In this document: piece by piece, positions 46,301 through 57,700 of the stretch
Layout: every line of letters begins with the position of its first letter
Numbering within the stretch: position 1 is the stretch's first letter
Source of the DNA: Phalacrocorax aristotelis
Taxonomy: Eukaryota > Chordata > Aves > Suliformes > Phalacrocoracidae
Length of the DNA: 64,000 nt
Assembly: GCF_949628215.1 (NCBI RefSeq)
Contig: NC_134288.1
Coordinates: 8,749,682 to 8,813,681, forward strand
Direction of reading: 5' to 3'
Program-made: the position numbers and the translations under genes
Notes under the pieces: generated by a model
What the model saw: only the letters and a program-made list of their open reading frames with translations
What the model was told of the DNA's origin: nothing
Database searches by the model: none

Positions 46301-49300
46301 AAACACCTGTCCTGCTCTGAGGAAAGCCCCAAGATCTCAACTACATGCAAGATGTGCATATGTCTGTATTGTGTAGCTTTGCTGTGTTAAGCCTTTCTTC
46401 TGTAGTGCCCCGTTTGTGCCTTATTTCTGGACTCCGAGCTAAATCCTGTCTGCTTCTTTGTGCCTTTTTTTGCTTTCTGCCAGCAGGACAAGCTGCTTAA
46501 CCCACTAGACCTGCCCATCACTGTAAGTAACTCAAGCCTGGGGGCTGGTCATGCGGAACTGTAGGCATGTTAGCTTTTCTCCAGTTACGCCTCCTCGTAT
46601 CTCAGAAGTTATGCATACAGGCTTCAGATGGCAGATGAGCCTAGGGAGAAGGGCGGGAGAGCTCCTGGGGATGTACTGGGATTGTGAAGGAGAGAAGAGT
46701 CAGTAGCAGGAGAAATCTTGAATGACTCATTGTGCATGCAAGACAATAAAGCTGATCGTAAAAGGAAACTGATAGCACAAGACTGACCAGATGAACCAAT
46801 TTTAAAACTGGAACCAGTTCTTTAGCAGTCTGGGGCTCCTTAAACTTAGTGCAGCCTGAGCTGATACTCCAAATCTTGCTTCTGTTAATGACAGTTTCAT
46901 ATCCAGCTGCATCCTTCTAAAGATAGAGCAATTTGTCTGTGAAGAGCAGTCACAAAACTTAGTGCTGGTGGGGGCTAGAGCATACATTCTGCCTAATATG
47001 TGACTTCTCCCTTTGGGGATTTTACTATAAGACTGGTTTTTGCCCCATGCTATCTCCAGGGGAATCACCACTCCTGTTAATAGGTTGATTTGGAACCTTT
47101 TGTATCTTGAAATCCTGTTATATTTTTTAGATTTTCTGGGTGGCACAGAGAATGCTCCACTTTTGCCAAGGATGCAGTGCCTTCAGAGGGGAAACTATGG
47201 TCTTAATAAATGTTACATAATTTCTAACATTAATATATGCTTAACACATGAAAATATGGAAGAACATACTCCTTTGTTGGTAATTTAGCCAACATACTAC
47301 ACTTCATAGCAAATAAAATTCTAAGGGATCTTTCGCTTTGGTTTTTCACCCCCTTGAACACAATCCACATGACCACAAAGGGAATGGAATATCTTTCATA
47401 TGAATAGAGGCCTAGAGATTTGGGATAGATCAACCTTGAGAAAAGAAGGCTCGGGGGGTCTTATCAATATGTATAAATGTCTGATGGAAGGGAATAAAGA
47501 AGAGGGCACCTGAGTCGTCTCAGTAGTGCTTGCTGGCAGGACAAGAGGCAATGGGCACAGCTTAAAACCCAGGAAATTTCACTTGAACACACACACACAA
47601 ACAAAATGAAAAATTAATATGAGGGTAGTCAAACACTGGAACAGGTCATCCAGGGAGATTGTGGAGCCTCCATCAGTGGAGATATTAAAAACCTGACTGG
47701 ACATGTTCCTGCATAACCTGCTCTGTCTGATGTTGCTTGAACCAGGGAAGCTGGACTAGGTGATCTCAAGATGTCTCTTCCAGCATAAATGGTTCTGTGA
47801 TTCTGTGGCCCCATCCAGCAGAAAAGTGGGCATTATCAGATTCTCATCAGAATGTAGATCCCTTAGCAGTCATTAGGCTGTGTGTGCTCATGCTTCTTAC
47901 TATGCTATTTAGAATTGTTTAACTGTCTTTGTCCTTCCCACTGTTTATCTGCTTCAGTCACCTGTTACTTCATTCCATGTACAAACTAATCCAGAGTAAG
48001 GATTCTTTGTGTTGCATGCGTGAACAAATCCTAACAGCAGGCCTTGTTCTGTTCTTAGTACTACATCTCACAAATCATAGTAAAACACAATCACTCAGAG
48101 GGCAGTGTTTTATCTCTGAAACCACTTCCTGCTTCATCTAGATGCTTCTTTAGATATCTTCCACTCAAGCACTGACTCATTTTGGTTGTAACGTAAGTGC
48201 TGCTGAACTTGCAGCCATTATGGCTTGGCTTTCAGCCAGCATATAGCTTTCTTGTTTTAGGAGGTTTCTGTCTGTAGCAAAAGTGATAACAGGGCCTTGG
48301 AATGAGGCTAATATACACATTTTCCAAGGCACCTTATAAAGACTGTCAAGAGCAGGGTTGATATGACCAGTTGGAACAGTCTTGGATTGCTCAGAATGTA
48401 GAGCTGATTGAGTTCAATTGTCTAAGACTGCACATCTGCTTCCAATTCTCAATCTGCCCTGCACAGGAATGTGAAGAGATCTCAGACTGGCAGTTCTTTT
48501 GGACTTCTTCCAGATGATGTATTGCCCAACAGATTTTCCTTACTCAAAGATTTTGCTTATAACAGCAAACTTCTGATAATATTCCATCTTGACATTAGTG
48601 CTTGTGCCACTCTCCTAGCAGGTGTAATGAGATCGCTGGTATTTTACAAAGTGCATCTTCACAATTTACAAGGAAAGCACAGGTTAGATTTTTGCAGGTG
48701 TCCGTGTAATTGGTCGCAGAACTGAAGGCTTGCAGCAGACACTTGCACCTGCTGTGACAGTTTGTCATCCTGACTTGATAGTTGGGAAACCCTCCTCATC
48801 TGGGGAAGGAAGCCATGACGTAAAGAGGGAAACTGGAAGCTTTCTTTTAAGCATGAAAATTATTTACCCTTTATCTTTTGTAAACTGAAGTGCTTCTGCA
48901 AATTGTCCTTAAACTGGCTTCTAAACGTCTCTTTAGGAACTGGGAAAAAGGAAATGGAGATTTCAGAAGGAGAGTTTTTGAGAGGGAAAAGACCTGAAAA
49001 CTACATCCTCTAGCCCTTGTTGTCTTGGATGTATACCTAGGTATAGAAAGTTGTGAAATGCTAATTGAAGGAAACTCTCGTAGATGACAGATTTTCTGGG
49101 CAACCCACAGTATGGTCCCAGCTGCCATATCTCCTGATACTGAAATATCATTAGATGTCCAGTGTTAAGCTAAATTTTCTTCCGTTCTTTGACCACCCTA
49201 GTGCCTTTCTCCACATTAATGATGTTTCACAGGGGAACCATCCATGAGTTCTGCCATGGTAAAGATGACCCTTGCATCCCAACTTGATGCTTGCTTTGTG

Positions 49301-52300
49301 GTGAGATGCCATGCTAAATTGACAGTCTGTAGTAAAAGCACTTTGTTGTGTGCCAGTGCTATCTCCAATTCATAGGCTTCCTTCTTTCTCTTCTTTCTGC
49401 ACAATGTGGGCTTTTTGTTTATATTTCACTCATGTTATTTCATCTCTAAATTCCACAACAGGAAATGGCTAATGCATTTGCCCAGAAGCACCTGAGGTCT
49501 ATAATCCTGAATGTAAGTATGGCTGGAATGACAGAGTGCTTCCTAATGTTCTCTCAATAGAGGTTTCACTTGTGCAGAGTAAATTCTGCTGCCCTCAGGG
49601 CACTTCCAGAAAAGTGACTCTTTCAAAGGTGAAATTGGAGCCACTTGTTCAAAAGGGAGTTATCAGGATGCTTCTTTCTGCTGTTAGAGAGCATTAGCAT
49701 TAAGCTTCTCATGGAATATGGAGGTTAAACAGCTGAATCTTCATATACAGAGATGTACATGCAGCATGGTATATGCCTACAGCTAATACCTCAGTTTTTA
49801 TGTGTATTCTCTTCAATCTACCCTATGCTTTATTTTGCAGCACGTGATCAGAGGAAACCGCCCAATTAAAACAGAAATGGCACATCAGCTGTATGTGCTA
49901 CAGGTCCTGACCTTTAATCTCCTGGAAGAGAGAATGATGACCAAGATGGATCCCAATGATCAGGTCACTATTAGAGCTGAATAAGATCTGATAGAATAGG
50001 ACATACAAGGGGCCTTACTCCTGCACTGTTTAGAATTTGCAGTAGATGGTTCATAAAGTTTCAAAACCAGCCCTCACATTGTAGTCTTTGACATTAGGGT
50101 GTGCTCATGACTATCCTGCTGTATGCTATGGGACTTTTAGAGATGAAAGTGGTCAGTGGAAGCCACGTGCTCCGTTCTTGACCAGTGTGATGCTAGCTGT
50201 CAAACTGATTACTCCACCTCTATGGGTGGCACATCCTTTTATCCATTTCCTTGCAGTATACAAGGAAGCTGAGCATTTTTAAGGTATCTGTTACTCCATT
50301 TTTAGATGTATTGTAGCCTTGAGTGAGAAATGCCTTAGCATTATCTGAATGCCTAGAAATTGCCTTATCTAAACTTGGGGCAGTTAAAGGGAAAATGTAA
50401 ACAAATAATTTGCTTTACCCAGTATACTGAAACTTGCCATTTTTAAATGCATTGCCTCTTCTTATGTAATGTTAATGACCTTTGGCATCTCTCTATTCAC
50501 TGTGTGAGCTCTGGAGAGAGGTGGGGCTGTGCGTTGTATGAAAATACTGCCCAATTGATTGATCACATGTTACCATTTCCCTGCCTTCTGTCCTTCAGGC
50601 ACAGAGAGACATCATATTTGAGTTGAGAAGAATTGCATTTGATGCAGAGTCTGACAGCAACGCCGTCCCTGGCAGTGGAACAGAAAAACGCAAAGCCATG
50701 TACACCAAGGACTACAAGATGCTGGGATTCACTGTAGGCATCTAGAGAGAATGCTGACTGTAAAGCCCGTAAAGGCAATCTAAGCAATCTCCATCAGACT
50801 TGTGGGGAAATAAGGAACAGAAATAGCTGTTTGCTTTACCATACTTTGATACCTGAGTTTTAGAAATTCAGCCACACTCAGACTTGCAGGGAAGATCATT
50901 ATGAACTTGCTGATTGGTTAAATGCCAGGGGTCATTAGGCACGTTCTCTGGAGATACTTACTTACCACATGCACCTATTCTATGAAGAAGTCGGAATCAG
51001 CGTCTCTTCTAGAAGGGTCGGATAGCATTGTCAGCTGGTGTCCGAAGTACCTCTTGGATAGATGTGAGGGAGTGCTTGATGGGCAGGCAGTTGTAAAATT
51101 CCTTCAGAAAAGGTTCTCATACAATTTCTTTGAGCTAATTTGTTTGGGTTCTTTCTACACACTCTTCACAGAATCACATCAATCCAGCCATGGATTTTAC
51201 TCAGACTCCTCCAGGGATGCTGGCATTGGACAACATGCTCTACCTGGCCAAATTTCATCAGGACACCTACATCAGGGTAAGGGAAGGTGCTGGTTTTTGC
51301 AGATACCAACACCTTAGCAGGTCTCCTTAGTGCGTGTTGCATTCTCTTCTTGTAGATTGTTCTGGAGAACAGCAGTCGAGAAGATAAGCATGAGTGTCCC
51401 TTCGGGCGCAGTGCCATTGAGCTTACCAGGATGCTTTGTGAGATCCTGCAAGTTGGGGAACTACGTAAGTACCATTTATTACCCCAGCTCTCCAAGTTGC
51501 TGGGCTGATACTCTGGAAGTAGCTTCCAGGCTGACCAATATTCACAAGCATTTGTACCTCAATCTCACTTCTGCCATGTAACAACAGGGGGAGCTTGGAG
51601 TTGCACTGTCAGTCTCCCAGTGATAATACCAGTATCAAAGTAAGAAATTTGTTGTGTGCACTCTGGTTCTCCTGAAAAAACTGACACAAGCGGAAGGCTT
51701 CAACTTCCTGAAGCTTCGAGAGTGTATAAAAAAACACTCCAGAAACCATCATGAACTTGAGGAAAGTTTAGTAGCTCTGACAGTCTCAAAACAGCATTCT
51801 GAGACAGTTAACCACTGTAAGAAGTTCTACCAGAGGAGAATGCGAAACAACTGCAAGCAGTCATTTGGGGGGACTAGTATGAAAACGGCATAAGAGTCAG
51901 AGGCTTGCATGGTGAGGTGTGGGGATAGTTGCCATTCCCAATATAGGCTGTCTATGGGGAGGCAAAGCATTGAACTGTCTTAATCTCTGAGTTAGTACTA
52001 TTGTACACCATCAGGTTTCTGTCACTGTAGTGGATTTTATTTACCCTTAGTAGCTCTTGTGCAATATGCTCACATCGTTGTGGTTTCTGTTTCTTCCTGA
52101 AGCCAATGAAGGGCGGAATGACTATCACCCCATGTTTTTCACCCATGACCGTGCATTTGAGGAGCTGTTTGCCATCTGCATCCAGCTGTTGAACAAGACC
52201 TGGAAAGAAATGAGGGCAACAGCAGAAGATTTTAATAAGGTCAGAGTGGAGAAGAGGTATTTTTGTAGAATCATTGACAGAACATTGTTCACTCAGCCTG

Positions 52301-55300
52301 TACACTTGGTCAAAGAGTAGGGTGCAGAAGGTATGACAGGGTGTCATGGTTTAGCCCATTGGCAGCTAAGCACCATGCAGCTGCTCACACACTCCCCCCA
52401 CCCCTGTGGGATGAGGAGAGAATTGGAAGAGCAAAAGCAAGAGAACTAATGGGTTGAGATAAGAACAGTTTAATAATTAAAGTAAATTAGTAATTATAAT
52501 AATAATTATTATGATAATAATAATAGGGATTATATAATAAAAAGGAAAATAACGAGAGGGAGAAATGAAGCCCAGCCACCTGCTGACTGACACTGCCAGC
52601 CCCCGAGCCACGATAGCTGCCTGCCTCTGGCCAACTTCCCCCACTTAATATACTGGGCATGACGTCATATGACATCCCTTTGGCCAGTTTGAATCCGCTC
52701 TCTTAGCTGTGCCCCCTCCCCTCCCGGCTTCTTGTGCACCCGGCAGAGCATGGGAAGCTAGAAGAGTCCTTGACTAGTACAAGCACTGCCCAGCAACAAC
52801 TAAAACATGGGTGTGTGGATGTTGTCTATCTTGACTTCAGTGAGGTATTCGACACTGACTCCCGTAGTATCTTCACAGGCAAGCTAAGGAAGTGTGGGTT
52901 GGCTGAGTGGACAGTGACGTGGACACAGAACTGGCTCAACAACAGAACTCAGAGGGTCGTGATCAACGGAGTAGAGTCTGGATGGAGTCCTGTCACTAGT
53001 GGTGTTCCCCAGGGGTCTGTGCTGGGTCCAGTCCTGTTCAATATAGTCATCAATGACCTGGATGATGGGATAGAGTGTAACCTCAGCAAGTTCACTGATT
53101 ATACCAAGCTGGGAGGAGTGGCTGATGCACCAGAAGGCTGTGCTGCCGTCCAGCGAGACCTGGACAGGCTGGAGAGCTGGGCCAAGGGGAACGTGATGAA
53201 ATTCAACAACAGCAAGTGCAAGGTCCTGCATCTGGGGAGGAACAACCCCATGCACCAGTACGGGTTGGGGGCTGAACTACTGGAAAGCAGCTCTGTTGAG
53301 AAGGACCTGGGGGTGCTGGTGGGAAGCAAGCTGACCATGAGCCAGCAATGTGCCCTTGTGGCCAAGAAGGCCAAGGGTATCCTGGGATGCATTAAAAAGA
53401 GTGTGGCCAGCAGGCGGAGGGAGGTTATCCTCCCCCTCTACTCTGCCCTAGTGAGACCACATTTGGAGTACTGTGTCCAGTTTTGGGCCCCCCAGTTTAA
53501 GGACGGAACTGCTTGACCAAGTCCAGCAGAGAGCTGCCAAGATGATCAAGGGACTGGGGCATCTCCCTTATGAGGAAAGGCTGAGAGACCTGGGTTTGTT
53601 CAGCCTGGAGAAGAGAAGACTGAGGGGAAATTTCATCAATACCTATAAATATCTAAGGGGTGGGTGTCAGGACGATGGGGCTATGCTCTTTTCAATAGTG
53701 CCCAGTGACAGGCCAAGGGGCAATGGGCTCAAGTTGGAACACAGGAAGTTCTACCTGATTATGAGAAAAAAATTGTTCACTGTGCGGGTGCCAGAGCAGG
53801 GGCACAGGCTGCCAGGGGAGGCTGTGGAGTCGCTTCCCTGGAAATATTCAAAACCCACCTGGATACATTCCTGTGCCCCCTGCTCTGGGGGTGCCTGCTC
53901 AAGCAGAGGGTTGGACAAGATGATCTCCAGAGGTCCCTTCCAACCCCAACCATCCTGTGATTCTGTGTTATCAACATTATTTTCATACTAAGTCCAAAAC
54001 ACAGCTCTATACCAGCTACAGTGAAGAAAAATTAACTCTATCCTAGCTAAAACCATGACACAGGACATTGACATGGGCTGTAAGGGAGGATGGTCCAGCT
54101 TTTATTTGGTATGACCTGAGGTCATTCTTTGCTCTTCTGGATCTTCAAAGTCACGAGTACATTGACATTTTTGGCCCCAGTTATTTTGTGTCAGTTCTTT
54201 GCTGCTACTGAGCTGTGCCCTGGTTCTCTGTTGCTACTGAGCAGCAAGAATGTGACTTCTTTTGTCTCCTGCCCAACCTCTTTAGGTTATGCAGGTTGTG
54301 AGGGAACAGATCACACGGGCTCTCCCCTCTAAACCAAACTCCTTGGACCAGTTCAAGAGCAAACTGCGCAGCCTGAGCTATTCTGAGATTCTGCGACTAC
54401 GCCAGTCTGAGAGAATGAGCCAAGATGACTTCCAGTCACCACCTATTGTGTAAGTGCCTAACAAAACCAGTTGCTTTCTGTGCTTGCTCTTATCTCCATT
54501 TTCTACTTACTCTTCCATATTTGATGGCCAGGGAGCTGAGAGAGAAAATCCAGCCTGAGATCTTGGAGCTGATAAAGCAACAGCGCCTGAACAGGCTTTG
54601 TGAGGGAAGTAGCTTTCGAAAAATTGGAAATCGCAGAAGACAAGGTAAGGTGACAGCATCTACTGCATTTTTTCACGTGAAGAACTGTAGACAAATAAAA
54701 TCTAATATATTAATCAGTCAGCAGGTGTGTTGCCAGAAAGGAAAGCCAGTTACCTGGGCTGTCTATACCAGCCAGTAGTTTGGGGTGGAACAGATGTGCG
54801 TTGCTTAGAATATTGTCTCCCCCTTGTTGAACAGGAAGCAGTGCTGAGGAAGTGGGGGAGTAGAGGGATTGGATCGGGTGGGGTGACTATAATGTAGTGG
54901 CTGTACGACCTTATGTGAATGATCTTGCTCAGCTTATTCTACTTGATGTGTGTTCCAGAAAGATTTTGGTATTGTCGCCTGGCTCTGAATCACAAGGTGC
55001 TGCACTATGGAGATCTGGAAGATAATGCCCAGGGAGAAGTCACCTTCGAATCTCTACAGGAAAAAAGTAAGTCCTGATTAATGCTCTGAGCACACTGTGC
55101 TCTGCCGTCTAGAGGCTGTTATGAGTCCCATCCTAAAAATGAGAGAAAAAGAGCTGTGGCTGAAGCCCTGAGATGAGATCAACTTTTGGTCCTTGCCCAA
55201 ATCCTTTGAGTCTTGGAATTCCTTGGTATTTCTTGCAACAGCCAACCATAGGGATGCCTTGCTGGTAATGTGTTATGGAAAACTGCTGTAATAAGCTACA

Positions 55301-56659
55301 AGAAACAGAACAACACTCAGTTGCAAAGACAAAACTGTCTTCTCATGGTTAGGATTTCTTGGTGGTGAGTTTTACTTTTTCACTGTTAGTTCCAGTTGCA
55401 GACATCAAAGCCATTGTCACAGGGAAGGATTGTCCACACATGAAGGAGAAAAGCGCACTGAAACAGAACAAGGTAAGTGCCCCCTTTTTGCCTGTAATTA
55501 ATATCCAGTGCTGTAAACTTGAAGACTTTGAAAGCAGGCAACGGGAGCAAATGGTCTTCTACACTGCAGGTGTATTGTTTACAAAACCCATCTCGTATCT
55601 GGGCCTTTTCCTAGCACTCACCTGTGATTGCTAGGTGCTGTGGGCATAGCCTGGCTGTGCTATAGGCTATGCAGAGTTGCTCAGAATACTGATGTGGGAA
55701 GTGCACTGAGTTGCAGCAAGGTAGCTTCTCATGTTGGGTTATCAGGCAGAAGGTGCTGTGTTGTTTTGTTCAGTCAATGAATGAAAGATTTTGTCCATAC
55801 AGGAAGTGTTAGAATTGGCCTTCTCGATATTATATGATCCCGATGAGACCTTGAACTTCATTGCACCTAATAAATACGAGGTAAGAAACATAGCAGTTAA
55901 GCAGTAGAATATAAAGCAATAAACTTCACAGATTAAAAAGAGTAGTTGCTTCTCATTAAAGGCTTGAACAGGATGTCTCCCACCAGGGTAATTCTTAGAA
56001 AATGTTGCCAATGCTTAGTGTGAGTTGTCTTTTTTTTTTTCTCCCAGTTACCTTCCTCTTTAAAAAAAAAATAATCCTACACTAATTTGCCTTAGTCTGG
56101 ACTGCTACTTTCTTTCCTACTATGCAAGTCAGTTGATCCCTTTTCCCCGTTCTGTAAGACACCGATGCCTAAAATAGCTTTGTTTTTTCTGTTGTTAAGC
56201 CACAATAGAAACTCTTGGCCCTCTCCTAGTGCCATGGGGTCATGCTTACCTCTAGGCTTCTAACTTCCATTGGAAGTCTCTGTGGACACTGTTCTGGGGT
56301 TGGGTTTTTCTTCCTCATAGGTTTACTCCCTCCCATGTTTCCTGTTTTGGAGCTGTATATGAGTGTCTTTCATTGTTGTACAGATGGAAAGATTCAACCA
56401 AACCTATCATTTGTGCCTGAAGTTGTGAATTATCCTTTCTTTTTCCCTCCTCCCCCAGTACTGTATCTGGATTGATGGGCTGAATGCGCTCTTGGGGAAG
56501 GACATGTCCAGTGAGCTGACTAAAAGTGACCTGGACACACTGCTGAGCATGGAAATGAAGCTGAGACTCCTGGACTTGGAGAACATCCAGATTCCCGAAG
56601 CGCCTCCGCCCATCCCCAAGGAGCCGAGCAGCTACGACTTCGTGTACCACTATGGCTGA
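37273..56659 (+). CDS. ELMO2: ELMO2, engulfment and cell motility protein 2
   Basis: ELMO2 binds DOCK-family exchange factors to activate Rac in phagocytosis and migration. Exons: 37,273-37,350; 37,487-37,527; 38,035-38,107; 38,438-38,488; 39,389-39,570; 43,161-43,260; 43,471-43,622; 45,796-45,874; (optional 46,487-46,522); 49,462-49,512; 49,841-49,963; 50,599-50,733; 51,172-51,276; 51,356-51,464; 52,103-52,239; 54,286-54,449; 54,532-54,644; 54,959-55,066; 55,390-55,472; 55,803-55,880; 56,459-56,659. Without the optional exon this gives 2,163 nt and 720 residues, the human length. The N-terminus [20 protein letters not shown] begins the Rho-binding region; armadillo-like repeats, the ELMO domain (about 310-485), a PH domain (about 550-675) and a Pro-rich tail ([11 protein letters not shown]) follow. 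The C-terminus [10 protein letters not shown] is diagnostic of ELMO2 against ELMO1 (which ends YDFVYDCN). All introns are GT-AG. Introns hold two solo LTRs and CR1 copies. Confidence 0.97.
39571..43160 (+). other. ELMO2 intron 5
   Basis: A 3.6-kb intron with a 1-kb solo LTR (40,770-41,786) and an A/C-rich low-complexity patch at about 42,131-42,170. Nothing else recognised. Confidence 0.7.
40770..41786 (-). mobile_element. Solo LTR of a second avian ERVL-type family (fossil)
   Basis: About 1,017 bp. In its own orientation it starts TGTATTGGGTTT and ends GGTTAACCCACCACA. I recognise it from memory as the widespread avian ERVL-type LTR with internal, roughly 50-65 bp degenerate repeats of the form CTGCTCCA..TGGGG..CC, visible here at 41,120-41,480. 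No internal proviral sequence flanks it and I see no clear target duplication, which suggests an old copy. It is antisense to ELMO2. Confidence 0.85.
43623..45795 (+). other. ELMO2 intron 7, nothing recognised
   Basis: A 2.2-kb AT-rich intron. I see no repeat family and no coding segment. Confidence 0.6.
46487..46522 (+). CDS. ELMO2: Optional 36-nt ELMO2 microexon
   Basis: The sequence tttctgccagcag|GACAAG...ATCACT|gtaagt has a long pyrimidine tract, tandem acceptors (cagcag, so the exon is 36 or 39 nt) and a strong donor. It encodes [12 protein letters not shown] in frame between ...EKRQ and EMANAF and leaves the downstream frame unchanged. The 720-residue form without it equals the usual ELMO2 length. 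From memory, alternative ELMO2 transcripts in other vertebrates carry a similar insert (DKHLNPLDLP-like), so I call it a conserved cassette exon. Confidence 0.75.
46523..49461 (+). other. ELMO2 intron after the microexon
   Basis: 2.9 kb, containing one CR1 copy (47,425-47,807). No other feature recognised. Confidence 0.6.
47425..47807 (+). mobile_element. CR1 LINE 3' fragment
   Basis: About 380 bp of CR1 3' sequence in sense orientation: 'caaccttgagaaaagaagg', 'tggaacaggtcatccagg', 'ctaggtgatctcaag', ending with two copies of the octamer core (ttctgtgattctgtg). It is 5'-truncated and contains a short (CA)n insertion near 47,590. Confidence 0.9.
52342..54060 (-). mobile_element. Solo LTR of the ERVL family, split by a CR1 insertion (fossil)
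   Basis: LTR parts 52,342-52,816 and about 53,968-54,060, in reverse orientation, belong to the same family as the element in SNRPB. Left flank CAGGG and right flank CAGGA are consistent with a 5-bp target duplication. The CR1 lies between the two parts. Being antisense in an ELMO2 intron (between exons ending 52,239 and starting 54,286), it does not touch coding sequence. Confidence 0.88.
52817..53967 (+). mobile_element. CR1 LINE, 5'-truncated, nested in the solo LTR
   Basis: About 1.15 kb of CR1 covering the C-terminal half of the reverse transcriptase and the 3' UTR. Recognisable motifs: [46 protein letters not shown]; the 3' end is cctgtgattctgtg. The usual F-A-D-D catalytic box reads FTDYTKLGG, so the second catalytic Asp is missing and this copy is inactive. 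A 260-codon open frame starting at 52,734 begins in antisense LTR sequence and continues into the CR1. The element joins LTR sequence that is continuous in the sister copies. Confidence 0.92.
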
Positions 56660-57700
56660 TGTGGACCGAGCCGCTCCGGGCAGCCTCGGCCCGCGGCGGG
56701 AGGCCGGCGCTCTTGTTCCTGTGTTTGGAGCCCACGGTGGGCGCAACCCTCTGAGCGCAGCCTGATGCCGCGCTCCTGCTCCTGGCCCTGCGCGGCGGGG
56801 CCGCCGGCCTCTTGCTGCTGCCGCTGCCGCTGCAGCGGCGGGGCGGGGCGGGGCGGGGCGGGGCTGGGTGGGGCCGGGCGGGGCGGGACACGCCTTTCCT
56901 ATCAGTTACAATAATAACCAGTAGCGCTCTCGTGGCTGCTGCCGCCTCTTTCCGTTTAGGCCCCGCCCTGCGCGGCAACGTCACCGGCGCGGCCCAAGTG
57001 TCGTCACACCCCCCCGAGCGACGTCACCGGCGCTCCTCCGGCCCCGCCCCTCAGAGGCACACCCCCTCCCCTTCCCCGCTCTCCCCCGGCGCGGCGCCGG
57101 CGGCGGGCGGCCGGGGCGCATGGCGGCGGGGGCGGGCTGCGCGGCGCTGGGGCGGGCGGCGCTGGCGGCGCCGCTGGTGCTGCTCTACTACGGCTTCTCC
57201 ATCGGCATCACCTTCTACAACAAGTGGCTGATGAAGGTGCGGGGCGGCGGGGCGGGGCGGGGCGGCGGCGCGCGGGGAGCGGCGGTGACGGCGGCTGTCG
57301 GTCCCGCAGAGCTTCCCGTTCCCGCTGCTCGTGACCCTGCTGCACCTCCTCTTCATCTTCGGCCTCTCGGCGATCGCCCGCGCCCTGGCGCGCTGCCGCT
57401 CGGGGCGGCCGCAGGCAGCGCTGTCCTGGGCCGACTGCCTCCGCCGGGCGGCTCCCGCAGGTACGGGCGGGGGCGGGCCGGGGGCGGCGGCGAGACCCGC
57501 GGCGGGGCGCTGAGCCGCGCGCCGGGGGCGCCCCCTCGGGCCTCTTGAGGGGCCGCGTTCGAGTGCGGCTCCGGGCCGGGGTCCTGGGCGGGGGCTTCGG
57601 GGCCGGGGGTGCCGCAGCAGCGGGGCCCCTGCCGCCTCCCCGGGCGGGCGCGGAGGCGGGGAGCGGCGGGCATCGCTCCCGCGGGCGGCCCCGGCGCTTC
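56620..57700. promoter_or_regulatory. CpG island and promoter of SLC35C2
   Basis: CpG-dense sequence starts at the very end of the ELMO2 coding region and covers SLC35C2 exons 1-2. It has a run of GC boxes (ggggcggggcggggcggggc, about 56,836-56,870) and two copies of ACGTCACCGGCG (about 56,978 and 57,020), which are CRE/ATF-like. The promoter therefore sits inside the region where the ELMO2 3' UTR should be. Confidence 0.75.
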
